A program made the position numbers and the translations under genes. A model generated the notes under the pieces. It was not told the origin of the DNA. It did no database searches and was given only the letters and a program-made list of their open reading frames with translations. This document shows, in pieces, positions 54,601-64,000 of a DNA stretch of 64,000 bases. The stretch's first letter is position 1. Each line of letters begins with the position of its first letter. Source of the DNA: Lanius collurio (lineage: Eukaryota; Chordata; Aves; Passeriformes; Laniidae); assembly GCA_020086605.1 (NCBI GenBank), contig JACBWW010000004.1, positions 40,940,478 through 41,004,477 of the forward strand. The letters are read 5' to 3'.

Positions 54601-57600
54601 GAGTATATTATGCCTTTTTCAGACATACCCAGGTCTCTGGAGAAAAATAAACCCACCCAGTAAACCCACAACTGAGATTAGTAAGTGAGACATGGTCTAG
54701 TCTAGCTGTTAACTAAACAAGCAGGAGAACTGCTGCTTGCTCAGGTCTCTCAATATTTCTGCCATGTACATTTCTAAACATAAATGCCATGGGATGAATA
54801 ACTTGAAGTATTTCACTGCAAAATCAGGCAAGAAAGTTTTAGGAAAAAAAAATTATTTAAGAAGTAGGTTTAAACTATAAGAAGCAGCAAAACAGATTAG
54901 AATTGAGATATCATCTGCACAGGATACCTCAGGGCATTTAGATTTCTATTAGGAGACTACTTTCCTACATGTTAGGGTAAAAGATGGGTAGCTGAACACT
55001 TTTTCACTGTGCAGTGATTGCTAGCATGAAAGGAAGCAGCATCATTTAGATGAAATCTTTCATCTCACATTGAATTTGATGCCATTGTGATTTGTATATT
55101 ATTAATTCTATTCACAGAAAATACAGGGAAGAAGTAGGTATCAATATAGAAAGTACTTCGAAGTATCTGTATTAGACATCTGCAAGAGCCTGAAGTGGTG
55201 AGTATAAAGCCCCAAAACACATGAAATAAGTCAATTCAGGTTCTTCAGATGGAACAGGTGCTATTTCTAAAATTAAGAATCCAAACAGAAGAACCTAATG
55301 CCATTTTATATATGTGAAATTATACAAAGCATGCATACAGCATTGCTGTGTAAGGCTTGAGGCACCAAGGCTCCTATATGAACAGCCAGAGAAGAGGCTG
55401 CTCAGGATATCTAACATGAAAGCAGGCAAATATATTTAGACACATAATTCTCTTATAAAAATTGATAATGTTGATAAAATCAACATTTAATGAATATGCA
55501 AAATAAATCAGCACAAAGGATTTATATGATTTAGGACCTTAGTCTGCTAAGCATTACAGAACAATTCTATAACCCCGAACCAGAATGATTGGAAAATTTT
55601 TTGTTCTTGAAAAAGCCCATACTAGTTTGAGTTAGTTTTGCTTAAGAAGACATAAAACAGAAGATACATAATGAGCCTGAAACCACAGAATTTCATGTTT
55701 TAGTAGATGCCAGAAACATAACTTCTTAGCAACTTCTTAGCAATGCCAGCTACAATAAACAGGAAACTGAAGACTCTTCTTGGATAAATCCTTGGGCCTT
55801 GAAGGAAAAAATTTTACTCATTTTTTAGGTTGAACTGAGTACCCCCCAAAAATAAAGGTTTTCTAGAAACATGCAAAGGGCTGACAGAGGGATGTCTAAG
55901 TTTACCTAATTTTAAAAGTTCTCAGTGATCACAGGTTCTTAAAACCTGTTGAGGTTGATCACAGGATTTATGTGTTACAGAAGAGCTAGCACTGTTACCC
56001 TGTTACATGAAGACTCTTACAGAATTTAATCATCACAAAGTTTTTAGGTATTTTTCAAGCCCCAACATCAAGGCATGAGGGAGAGCATATGTTATGAAAA
56101 TGTCCATCCGATATGCAGGTTCAGCTACTGAAAAAGGGTATCTCAAAGGGACACTTGCTCAGCTGAGGTCATCTGAGAAGAGATCTTCAGCTGCAATTAA
56201 TCCAGGTTTCTGACATGAAGTAGTTTTTAAATCATAGCCCAGTTTATTGGCAAGTTAGGACACCAATTTGCAGGTTTTCAAACTCTTCTAGGTGCACTCT
56301 GCTAGAAAGTATAACTGCACATTTTTTAGAGAGTGGATACTGATTTTTGTAGCTGAAACACTGGGCACAAATATTCCATAGGCAAATCCCCCTGTAGTCA
56401 TTTTAAGCTGCATAGAGAACCCTGTGCTGTATCAAGTGTTCCTGCACCACTAAGGCAATACATTGGATGAGATCACAGATCTTTTCCATAACACAGTTAA
56501 AAAAATGACAAGAATAATTTCCATAGCTTTCCCCTCAACACAGATATATTAAATATATTCAATAATTGAGAGCCATTTATTAATTTAATAGCTAGGTACC
56601 TACTTAATTTAGATTTTGAAAAATGAAAACTATAATGATTCTCCATAAAATATTTCTCCCTAGGTCGCCACCACTGCTCTATCTTTACATACGGCAAGCT
56701 GGCAGCTGCAGAATATTCCCATATATTTTTATGCACCTGTGTTGAGTTTCAACAATCTATTAGTAACTGCTTATGTGAGACTATTTCTTGTATGTCAGGG
56801 GAAGAAAGGGATTTTTAAAATTATTTTTTAAACTAAACATGTTCACTTTAAATAACATGAATAAACTGTATCAGCTAGCCAGATCTCCTTGTATTGTTGT
56901 ATTGCTCTGAAAGTAGTTTGAAGGCAAAATGTCTGTTCCCAAGAGTATTATTATGATCTTCTGTCCCATTAAGCTACCTCCAGGTGTTGGACCTTGAAGG
57001 ATCTGAACCAGGAAAGCCTACACTGCACCTAATAGCTACAACAGATGCTTCATTTGGAGCATACACAAATACTGTCCTACAAACACTTCACCTCTCCAAA
57101 GGATTAGGGTTCATCTCTGCGCTGACATCTCCTGCAAACTAACCCCCATCCTTCCAAGGTTAACAACTTTCCTAGCGGAGTTTGTCCCTTCGGAAAGACA
57201 CAATCTGAAGGCAGATCAGGTGTGACTCACGTTACAATAGTGCCACGCTGTGGGCTCAAGGAGGCATTGCGCTGCTCCGACAGGAACAAGCGAAGCAGAC
57301 CACCCGGGCTGGCCCATTCATCAGAAAAAACGCTGCTCTGCTACTCGAAGTGAAAAGAACTGATCCCAAAGTAACAGCAATCAAAATAAAACCAAAGTGC
57401 AATAAAAATAAAGGCTTTCCAAGGTAATAAATTCACTTAATTTTGCTCCTTAAGATCTGTTCAAAGAAGCTGTTCGCCCAAAAAAATATTATTAGGGGAA
57501 ACTCCTGGGGCACTGGATAGCCAAGCCATCGAGTTTCAGAGCAAGTGATAGGCAAACACACTTAATCTTAAAACGAAGACACCGGTCCCACAACTTAGAA

Positions 57601-60600
57601 GCATCATGAGACAAAACTTCCATGTAATGATGAGAGTTTCCTACATTCACAAAACAGCTGTTACTCCACACTGAGCCCAGCTTCAGCTTTCTGTCTAAAT
57701 TGGCATCATTCAGAATGCTGCAAGCCCAACCCAAGGCATTGTGCAACTTAAACACCCTAGCATTTCAAGGCAATTGGCAATAAAAAGAGGAAAAACCCAC
57801 TAATGAGTTTCCAGTGAAGCACTTAAATCAGATCAAGTCTTGAAATGGAGGAAAATCTGCAGTTCCTAACTTCTATTTATGCTTTTGTGACAAACAATCT
57901 CACTTTTTAAGTTAGGATAATCCTAAAGTGTTACTCACAGGTGGCCAGCTCAACACTACCAACTCAGAGAAAAGGATCCAGTTACCATTATACTGTGTGA
58001 GAATAACCGTTTCCTTTCCAGAAGTTATGGAAAACACTTCCCACTCTTTTCTATCAGTAACAGACAGACAGTAACTATGGAAGTGGTGCTTCACCTAAGT
58101 AACAGGTAACTGAAGGCTAAGGCAACTAAACAGCAGTATCTCCTTTAGTACAAACAGTTATCACACCAGTTTCTCATAGTGTCCTTCTGGACAAAATGTC
58201 CAGTACATGGCTAGATAAACCATGTCGTGGAAAGGAAACTGGGGGTCCTGGTCACTGGCAAGTTGAATCTGAGTCAGCAGTGCCCTGGCAGCCAGGAGAG
58301 CCAGCCCTGTCCTGGGGGGCATCAGGCACAGCATCACCAGCCTGGCAAGGGAGGGGATTGTCCTGCTCTGCTCTGCGCTGGGGCCTCACCTCAAGTGCTG
58401 GGGCAGTTTTGGGTGCCACAATATAAAAGGGACATAAAGCTATTGGAGAGTGTCCAGAGGAGGGCCATGAGGATGGTGAAGGGCCTTGAGGGGAAGCCAT
58501 ACAAGGAGCCCATGAGATCATTTGGTCTGCTCAGCCAAGGGGAGACTTTTGCAGTCTACAACTTCCTTCTGAGGGGAAGAAGAGGGACAGGCTCTAATCT
58601 CTTTTCTCTAGTGACCAGTGACAGAATGTGAGGGAATGGCCTAAAGCTGTGTCAGGGGAAGTTTAGGTTGGAATCATAGGATGGTCGGGCACATAGGACC
58701 ACAGGGCGGTCAGACACTGGAACAGGCTCCCTAGGGAAGTGGTCACAGCACAGAGCCTCTGTGTTAACCAAGTTAAACAAGTGCTTGGACAACACACTTG
58801 GGTACATGGTGTGCCTCTCAGGGATGGTGCTGTGCAGGGATGGGAGCTGGACTCGATGATCCTTGTGGGTCTCTTCCAACTCAGCTTATTCTGTGATTCT
58901 GTGAAACAACACTATTTTAAACCAACATTATTCCTGGCAGAGAGCAATATTTTTTACCATGCCACAAATAAACTCACCCTGGAGCTAATAGAAAAGTATG
59001 CCTTCCTCATGTGTTTCATTTGCAATACAGTACTTTCATGTCAGTGTGTTTAAAATTATCTTCAATGAGTCTTAAAATGACAGCTACACAGTCTGTCTTA
59101 CATTCGTGTTAACTAATAAAAAGCATCAATTTTACTTAAATACAGTAAGCATAGTAAATAAAACGACCACTACCACCCACTTCTGACTGGCAGTTACTAA
59201 TTGCTTTGGTCACCTTCGTGGCTGACTTATTAAGACACTGCACTAGGTTCAGAGATCAGGATACAGATCAGCTCTTAGGAACAGTCTGGCAAATTATATA
59301 AATAAGAGCAAGAGCATATAGTTTAAGGATTATTCATTTCAGGGCAATTTATGTAACCCTTGACAAAGCTACAAAGATTCTGCAGTTTCAATTTTTTGTT
59401 CCCAAGTGTTAATTTTATAGGGAAAAGCTAGGACTTCTAATAGTACACTCAGTCCAAGAAGCAACTAGCATATGCCACCAAGTCAGCAGCATTTGCCCTA
59501 AACAGAATAACCCGAAGTAACCCTTTTTTGAAAGGTGAAAGCATTCCATAATGAACTCTACATTCTGTGCAGCTTTCTTGAAGCTATTTTCCCACACACA
59601 CTTTAGGCAACAGAGATATGGAAGAAATACTGTGCTTTAGGGAAATAGATGTCTGAATATCCTTAGAGAAGAAAACAAAATCTTCAAATTCCTGCACTGA
59701 ATCATTAATTTCACCACCATATTCTGCCTCTTCCTTGTGAAGCAGAAGTTTGGCATTTGCCTTAGGTCTTGAAAGCATCTCACTGTTCCAAGCCTCACCC
59801 AGTAACCCAAACCAAACAGTGTTATGATAAAGGCCAGTGCCAATATGTGAGTGTGCAACTGAGGTACCCTCTTCATCCTTGTACAACAGTTACATCATCC
59901 AAAACTCAAGTATGAAAGACTAATGTGACCTGCTAAACCCACTGTGAAAATTATTATGTAATCTTCGATCTCATGTAGAGTGAGATAAACCCTTCTACTT
60001 CATTGTAAGACAAGCAGAACAGCCTTTAGTTGTTCTAGAATGAAGTGTATTTATTTATAAAGACATATCCAAATCAATGTGGACAAATTAAAAGGATGCT
60101 TTAAAGGAACTGAGTTTTAGGAATCACATCCTAGAGATTTATACTTACGTTTGCTTTTGGTTTCCCATCTGACTCCAAACTTCAACTACAAAACCATCAA
60201 AATTTTCATTCTACATAAAGAGAATTGTCAACAATACAGAGTTAATGACCATGCAGTTATTTTTCTTGTACTATTACAGATTGAACATGCTTTATATTCT
60301 TATACCAGCTTCATCTTTAACACATTTCATGGAGAAGTCCAAGAGAAGCTTAAATAACTTAACAAACATGCAAAAGTTGAAAATCTGTATTATTTATCCA
60401 TGATGTCTATTCTTACAGAATAAACCAATATTGTATTAGGAAAATTCAGACACTAATGAAAGATGATGGTTAAGCAAATAATTTGATACATTTTTACTTG
60501 TATATTGGGAAAAAACCTCATCTCTTGAGTCTAAAGATGTAACTGCTAATTTGGCATAGACATGATTCCAAATGTCTCCCACAATTAGTCTCTCTTTTGA

Positions 60601-63600
60601 TAATTTATTCTTAGCATGATCAAGGATCCTGTTCTATTTGAGCTGACCTCCTTAAGAGGCCAACTGTTACTGAGGACATAAAATGTACGTATCAGTTACA
60701 AATTTTAAGCAGTTACTCAATTTAACTCTACATCTACTTCCTTTAGAGGCCTATAAGATTTCTTTACATCATGTAGCAAGAGAGAACTCTTATTCTGACA
60801 ATAATTAAGCAGGCTACCAAGAATCAGCCACTAATGCTGAATGTCTTTTGGGTGTGACTTGTCTAGTACCACACATGCTCTAAAGCCATTAGGCAAGGGG
60901 TCGGCCAGAAACCTTAGAAAAATTCCTCTTCTCCTCTCCCCAGTCTCTTGACATTTTGGGGAAACTGGCTGATCAGACCTGAGCAAAACTGTTCAGTAAT
61001 ACATATCCAGTGAGTTATTCTTGGTATTAAAAGTGACTCCTTAGCTTGACCACACTGAGCCTGAATGTATTCCTGTACAGAAAACAGCATTCATTGCACC
61101 CAGACCCCTTTTTCTGCCTATCTGAAAATACCACTAAGCAGTTTAGCCACTGCTCATTAATTACATTTTTAAAAGAAATGTAAAAGAAATTTGAGGCAGG
61201 CAAAAGTCACGGGTGCAGCTGCCAATGACAACAAGGTTATGTTGATCAGACTGATGTAGTCTCACATTAGACTCAGACACCGGCATTAAAGTGTTACTAC
61301 ACTTCATATTCACAGGAATTGGACACACACTGAGACACACTATTAAGAATCCTGCCTCATTATTGTTTTGAGCAAATTCTGTTTTGTAGACTACAAAATC
61401 ACTAGAAATGAGAAAACATCTATTACGAAAGGAATCAAGTATCATCTCACACTATTGTACAAGCATCATAAATAGTTTTTTACCTTGGCTAGCAGAACCA
61501 TGTTCTTGGAAAGCTCCTCTATCTCATCTTCACTGCCAAAAACACTCTCAAAGTCTTGGTAAGTCCAGCCATCAAACAAAATTCGAGGCACTATCAGGCA
61601 AAGTTGTGAATCAGTAATGAAAATTAAGCATTTATTATCTACACTGGAATGTTTCTGCAGAAACAGAATACAGCAGATACAAGCAGATATGCCACTAAAA
61701 ATCATATCCTATGACTGAGATCATTGCTTTTTCACTCTCAGCAATTTCAGCAGCATAGATGAATTGGCACTGTAGAACATTCTTCTTCATTTTAAGTTTA
61801 GTTAATGGTCAGCGCTGATGCAAGTTTTAAGAGAAGATACCTTCATTTGATTGAATGATCTTAATTGAACTGCTACTTAGAGTCTCAAGTAGAGTCTTAA
61901 AACAGCAACAACACAAGACAGCAATCTTTGTGTATCTCTTCTACCCCAATAATGAGGTAGAAAAGTTCACCTCAAATTCTAATTTACTCCATTCACTCTT
62001 CTACTCAACTCAAGGCCCTAAGACAAATTTTTACTTTTGGAAAGCATGGGCACTTGAGCTTACGTAATTTCTTTTTCTAAAAACACAAAACATTAAAAAC
62101 ATAGACAAGAAAACTGCTGTTGAAACTGCTGACAATCATGCCCACAGGAAAAGTCAACAAATTTTATGGAGCCCTTTCTAACTACCAAGGTTATAAAAGA
62201 GTGTTTTAGAAGAGTATAGAGAGATTTCAAAGGCTTTATCCTCTGGTAGCCAAAGTACGTTAAAATATCTGACTGAGCATTCAATTTTTCTAATGCATTT
62301 CAAATTTCATACTCCCTTCTGAATCAAGAAGCATTTCACAGTTCCACAAAATTCTTGCTATAGACAAATGTAAGAAGTCTAAGACAATAGAATCTCTACA
62401 GCAATGTTTGCCATTTTCCCTAGACACACACTGTAGCACATCCCATGAGTTCCCAACTTCAAGGGGAGAAGAGACAAAGCAGGACTTTTCTACTATCATG
62501 CAGGAAAGTCTGACTGACTGACTGACTGACTGAGATTTGGAATTTTTTTTTTCTTTCTAACTACACAGAAACCCAAGCAACAAGTTTGAGGAGTTCTTTC
62601 CCCAGGGATGCACACAGTGTTATACAGTGGTATCCCTCCAGAGAGGGCACTGTAACTCAGGATTTTTTCAGAGACAAGAAGCTGAGGCAAAACACTAAGG
62701 CATCAAGAAGGTCAACACTTCAGTTACGTAACTATCTATAGTTAACTGCTTTAATTTTTCTTTTCAGATGTCTTACTTCATACGACTGTGCCAAGGTAAT
62801 CTCCCTTCCTCCCATACAGACCTGGAAGAAAGCCGTCCCTTCCTTTCCTTGCAGCTACAGAAAATGAAAAGCAAACAAACAAACATAAACCAGAGCCTCA
62901 CCTATTTTGATGTTTTTGGAGGTTTTTCTGACATCTTTCATCCAGCCTGTCAAACAGTATCAAGTAAGACAGCTGATAAAATATAAATTATGCTGACAGT
63001 GACAACATATTTTCAAGCATCAAATGATGTAGCATAGTTTCATTAGATGTATTTTCCTGCTATCAGCTCATAATCCACCCAGACAGAACATCCTGTGATG
63101 CACAGAATATCCTGTGATGTACAGAATATCCTGTGATGCACAGAATCTGAAGCCATGAACCTGCACCACAGCATAGACAGCATTCACTACAGTCTTACAA
63201 TAGTCTCCACTTAGCCCCTCCCTGCTTAGTTCTGCCTCACTGTGGAAAGTACCCTAGTGCCTGCTCAGAGCAACACTTCTGCAGCCACCAGGCATCACCT
63301 GGGAAGAATGTTTGATTTTTTCAGATGGTTCTCTAAAGTGTCCTATCCACTCCTCTTGGCAGTTATTGCTCTAGGATGAATTTGTTAGTAGGCACTAACG
63401 TGGTAAGAATTATAGCTATTCCAAATGAAATTCCACATTCAATCAACTTCAAAACCATGAACTAGCATATCTGAAATTTAAACTTGCTGCCACTTTCTTC
63501 ACAATGAAGAGAAAAAATTCTCTTCAAATTAAATTTTAAGGTTTTTGCAAAGAAAAAAAAAAACAACAAAAAACCCACAACAGGTAAACAACTGCACAGT

Positions 63601-63956
63601 TCAACACAAAAGACCATTTTTCGCTGTACATTGCCCTTTCATTTTTTAAGAGGGGCCTTGTGGACAGCATGGTGGAAAAGCCAATCTTCCTACTTACATT
63701 TTTTGCCAAATAAACTATGTACACATGTGGAAGCAGGTGAGGACTGAAAGAAGTTCACTTTGAAGAAAACCCCCCAAAAAATTGAATGGATGAAAGTACT
63801 TCACCATGAGGCAGAGCCAGCAAAACCCATCTAGTATGCCAAAGCTACCTAGTCTGCAACAATATTGCAATTCAAATTCAAAGAAAAAGGAAATAACACC
63901 TTGATCAGCATCATGGAGCCCAGTGAACTGGAACCTTTCTTTCCCTCTCCTTTTCA
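30491..63956 (-). CDS. CHID1: CHID1 (chitinase domain-containing protein 1 / SI-CLP), partial: seven internal exons
   Basis: Seven minus-strand exons join in frame into about 207 codons that match vertebrate CHID1 along its middle. Recognised landmarks in order are KRRGKERF, GLHDADQ, ILFDGWTY, SEDEIEELSK, FDGFVVEVW, VIPPAVAPG, SLMTYDYS and LLGLNFYGMDY. CHID1 is a glycoside hydrolase family 18 (GH18)-fold protein known as a stabilin-1-interacting, secreted or lysosomal chitinase-like lectin. The GH18 active-site motif is DGxDxDxE. Here it reads DGFVVEVW, so the catalytic Glu is replaced by Trp, which fits a non-catalytic, sugar-binding role. All introns are GT-AG and phases agree at every junction. 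The start codon, signal peptide and first ~112 residues lie above 64000. The final ~73 residues were not found below 30491. No frameshift or internal stop is seen, so the gene looks intact. The large introns carry CR1 and LTR insertions. Identity is from remembered family sequence, not from a search. Confidence 0.95.
30647..31882 (-). other. CHID1: CHID1 intron (1.2 kb)
   Basis: This short GT-AG intron holds no repeat or motif that I recognise. Confidence 0.85.
31883..31984 (-). CDS. CHID1: CHID1 internal exon (GMFTKKEF...SLMTYDYS)
   Basis: This 102-nt exon encodes TNQPGMFTKKEFDQLASVID followed by SFSLMTYDYSAPH. SLMTYDYS is the GH18 strand motif (MTYD-type) conserved in CHID1. The acceptor is GTTTTGAAAG, with a T-rich tract, and the donor is GTGAGACT. 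It lies 130 bases from a sequencing gap that falls in the upstream intron. Confidence 0.96.
32115..32514. other. Assembly gap (400 N)
   Basis: A run of exactly 400 N, followed directly by an A11 tract. The round length suggests a size that was estimated or padded. The gap lies in the CHID1 intron about 130 bases upstream of the SLMTYDYS exon. Confidence 0.99.
33391..33411. repeat. 21-bp palindrome
   Basis: TGTCCCAGA at 33391-33399, spacer TAA, then TCTGGGACA at 33403-33411. The 9-bp arms are perfectly inverted. Confidence 0.85.
35035..35220 (-). mobile_element. CR1 LINE 3'-region fragment, antisense to the window
   Basis: The plus strand carries the reverse complement of CR1 3'-region wording, including CCTGTTCCACTGCCCAACCA, TTCCAACCTAAATCTCC and GAGAGTGTTGTCCAAACACG. 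The element therefore runs on the minus strand, in the same orientation as CHID1. It is truncated at both ends: the 5' part stops at about 35220, and the terminal 8-bp repeat is missing at the other end. Confidence 0.8.
35480..35870. other. GC-rich patch of unknown origin
   Basis: Base composition jumps to clearly GC-rich, with CCCCAGCCC-type runs, between AT-rich flanks. Frames stay open on both strands for 95-136 codons, as expected from GC content alone. No family was recognised. It starts 260 bases from a CR1 fragment and may be another old repeat. Confidence 0.3.
43795..43848. repeat. 27-bp tandem duplication
   Basis: Two adjacent 27-base units begin AAGTAACAG and contain AAGAGAAGCTGTAT. 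They differ at two bases or fewer, so the duplication is probably fairly recent. Confidence 0.85.
44640..44990 (-). mobile_element. CR1-like ORF1 remnant (coiled-coil part)
   Basis: On the minus strand the translation gives LRELHKKVNRLRSIQEC, matching the L-x-E-E-V-x-R-L-R-S-I-R-E-C coiled-coil segment common in avian CR1-type ORF1 proteins. The following GGCAATGGTGACAAGTTCCT resembles the region before the esterase domain seen in the 13-kb fragment. Stops and frameshifts are present. Boundaries are approximate. Confidence 0.45.
49141..49169. repeat. Bulged inverted repeat
   Basis: CTACAGAAGAGGTG is followed by a short loop and CACCTCTGTAG. The arms pair over 11 bp, with a three-base bulge on the left arm. 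Confidence 0.6.
50398..50600 (+). mobile_element. CR1 LINE fragment (end of ORF2)
   Basis: The sequence GTGGCCAGCAGGTCAAGGGA followed by TCTGCCCCTCCACTCTG and CTACCTGGAGTGTGG matches the CR1 ORF2 C-terminal coding block that also occurs in the 58-kb copy. It is short, diverged and lacks the 3' UTR. It lies antisense to CHID1, a few hundred bases 3' of the exon at 50832. Confidence 0.65.
50832..50924 (-). CDS. CHID1: CHID1 internal exon (LIHLLTHL...VIPPAVAPG)
   Basis: This 93-nt exon encodes ELIHLLTHLSEALHEAQLK followed by LILVIPPAVAPG. It matches the helix and beta-strand block LIHMLTHLAEALHQA..LLVIPPAITPG of human CHID1. The acceptor is GTATTTCAG and the donor GTGAGTATT. It is flanked by large introns of about 9.2 kb (5' side) and 18.8 kb (3' side). 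Confidence 0.95.
55721..55742. repeat. 11-bp tandem duplication
   Basis: Two exact copies of ACTTCTTAGCA stand side by side. Confidence 0.85.
57120..57350. other. CpG-denser patch inside CHID1 intron, possible regulatory element
   Basis: About eleven CpG dinucleotides fall within 230 bases, whereas most kilobases here have only a few. The patch includes the AP-1-like core TGTGACTCA near 57223. It is too small for a classical CpG island and has no recognised repeat or exon. Function is not established. Confidence 0.3.
58180..58903 (+). mobile_element. CR1 LINE 3' end, well preserved, with terminal octamer repeat
   Basis: The element runs in sense on the plus strand. It starts near AAAATGTCCAG, shows the late ORF2 wording GTGTCCAGAGGAGGGCCATG, and ends with the CR1 signature GGACTCGATGATCCTTGTGG and two copies of ATTCTGTG at 58888-58903. 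CR1 elements end in such an octamer repeat rather than poly(A) and are usually 5'-truncated. A deletion relative to longer CR1 copies is suspected near 58235, where the text jumps from one ORF2 block to another. It is antisense to CHID1 within an intron. Confidence 0.9.
60149..60210 (-). CDS. CHID1: CHID1 internal exon with degenerate GH18 active-site motif
   Basis: This 62-nt exon encodes NENFDGFVVEVWSQMGNQKQ plus two bases of the next codon. The acceptor is TTATGTAG and the donor GTAAGTAT, a strong one. FDGFVVEVW occupies the place of the GH18 catalytic DGxDxDxE strand. The leading Asp-Gly is kept, but the second and third acidic positions are Val and Glu and the catalytic Glu is Trp. Confidence 0.95.
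60211..61483 (-). other. CHID1: CHID1 intron (1.3 kb)
   Basis: This GT-AG intron is AT-rich, and nothing further was recognised in it. Confidence 0.85.
61484..61590 (-). CDS. CHID1: CHID1 internal exon (PRILFDGWTY...EEIEELSK region)
   Basis: This 107-nt exon carries the most conserved block in the window: PRILFDGWTY followed by SEDEIEELSK and ending VLLAK. The acceptor is GCCTGATAG and the donor GTAAAAAAC. The reading frame also stays open into the upstream intron, so an exon caller relying on frame alone would overextend it. The splice phase (TG completing a Val codon) sets the boundary. Confidence 0.95.
61591..62901 (-). other. CHID1: CHID1 intron (1.3 kb)
   Basis: This GT-AG intron holds a short TGAC microsatellite near 62.5 kb and nothing else recognised. 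Confidence 0.85.
62511..62533. repeat. (TGAC)n microsatellite
   Basis: Nearly six uninterrupted TGAC units, in the CHID1 intron between the LFDGWTY and WMKDV exons. Confidence 0.9.
62902..62946 (-). CDS. CHID1: CHID1 internal micro-exon (GWMKDVRK...)
   Basis: This 45-nt exon encodes (G)WMKDVRKTSKNIKI(V), aligning with GWMRAVRKHAKGLHIV of the human protein. The acceptor is TTTGACAG and the donor GTGAGGC. Phases fit exactly: CAA G joins GC TGG on one side and ATA G joins TG CCT on the other. It was found because the flanking exons required a 45-nt piece between them. Confidence 0.92.
62947..63899 (-). other. CHID1: CHID1 intron (0.95 kb)
   Basis: This GT-AG intron contains a 19-bp tandem repeat at 63.08-63.15 kb. 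No other feature was recognised. Confidence 0.85.
63083..63146. repeat. 19-bp tandem repeat, about 3.4 copies
   Basis: Three adjacent 19-base units of the form ACAGAAYATCCTGTGATGY start at 63083, 63102 and 63121, with a partial fourth from 63140. The units differ only at two C/T positions. Confidence 0.9.
63900..63956 (-). CDS. CHID1: CHID1 internal exon (KRRGKERF...GLHDADQ)
   Basis: This 57-nt exon reads xTG, then 18 codons, then a split G. The peptide contains KRRGKERFQFTGLHDADQ, close to the human KRRG..FEVTGLHDVDQG segment. The acceptor is TTACAAG and the donor is GTGTTATT, a weak donor by consensus. It is the most 5' exon in the window. The first codon takes its first base from an exon beyond 64000. 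Confidence 0.93.
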
Positions 63957-64000
63957 CTTGTAACCAAACCGGTGAGATTAGAGTAAATTTGTTTCCAAAT

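Larger units (their letters stand above)
50925..60148 (-). other. CHID1: CHID1 intron (about 9.2 kb)
   Basis: This GT-AG intron lies between the VIPPAVAPG exon and the FDGFVVEVW exon. It contains a CpG-denser patch at 57.1-57.35 kb and a well preserved CR1 3' end at 58.2-58.9 kb. The remainder is AT-rich unique sequence with no recognised feature. Confidence 0.85.

Noticed and set aside
1..64000. tRNA, rRNA, CRISPR array, bacterial operon or novel defence system
   Set aside because: No cloverleaf, spaced direct-repeat array or prokaryotic gene organisation was seen. The window is vertebrate intronic DNA.

Overview
This is a stretch of AT-rich, CpG-poor vertebrate nuclear DNA, most likely from a bird. 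Chicken-repeat-1 (CR1) LINE fragments occur in both orientations, LTR remnants are scattered through it, and the coding sequence is split into short GT-AG exons. Species or order cannot be read from the sequence alone.

The only protein-coding gene I can support is CHID1 (chitinase domain-containing protein 1, also called SI-CLP), on the minus strand. Seven consecutive internal exons are present, at 63900-63956, 62902-62946, 61484-61590, 60149-60210, 50832-50924, 31883-31984 and 30491-30646. Their phases join without a break. Together they give 622 nt, about 207 codons, roughly residues 113-320 of a protein of about 390 residues. The 5' exons lie beyond position 64000. The last ~70 codons (third-last tryptophan region, then the conserved C-terminal Tyr-Phe-Tyr-Asp motif) were not found, so they probably lie beyond position 1. 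On this reading the whole window lies inside one gene.

Layout: 1-30490 is intron (or unresolved 3' part) and holds LTR-like pieces at 3.6-3.9 kb and 5.0-5.35 kb, a CR1 ORF2 endonuclease fragment at 7.0-7.4 kb, a complete solo LTR with target-site duplication at 8624-9016, and a CR1 ORF1 esterase fragment at 13.0-13.6 kb. 30.5-32 kb has two exons. 32-50.8 kb is a large intron with a 400-base assembly gap, a CR1 3' fragment, a GC-rich patch and another CR1 ORF1 remnant. 50.8-60.1 kb is an intron holding a CpG-denser patch and the best preserved CR1 3' end. 60.1-64 kb has four exons with small introns.

I found no RNA genes, CRISPR arrays, operons or new genetic system. The most useful observations are the exon-level CHID1 model with its degenerate GH18 catalytic motif, the solo LTR with matching 6-bp flanks, and a few unexplained non-coding patches.
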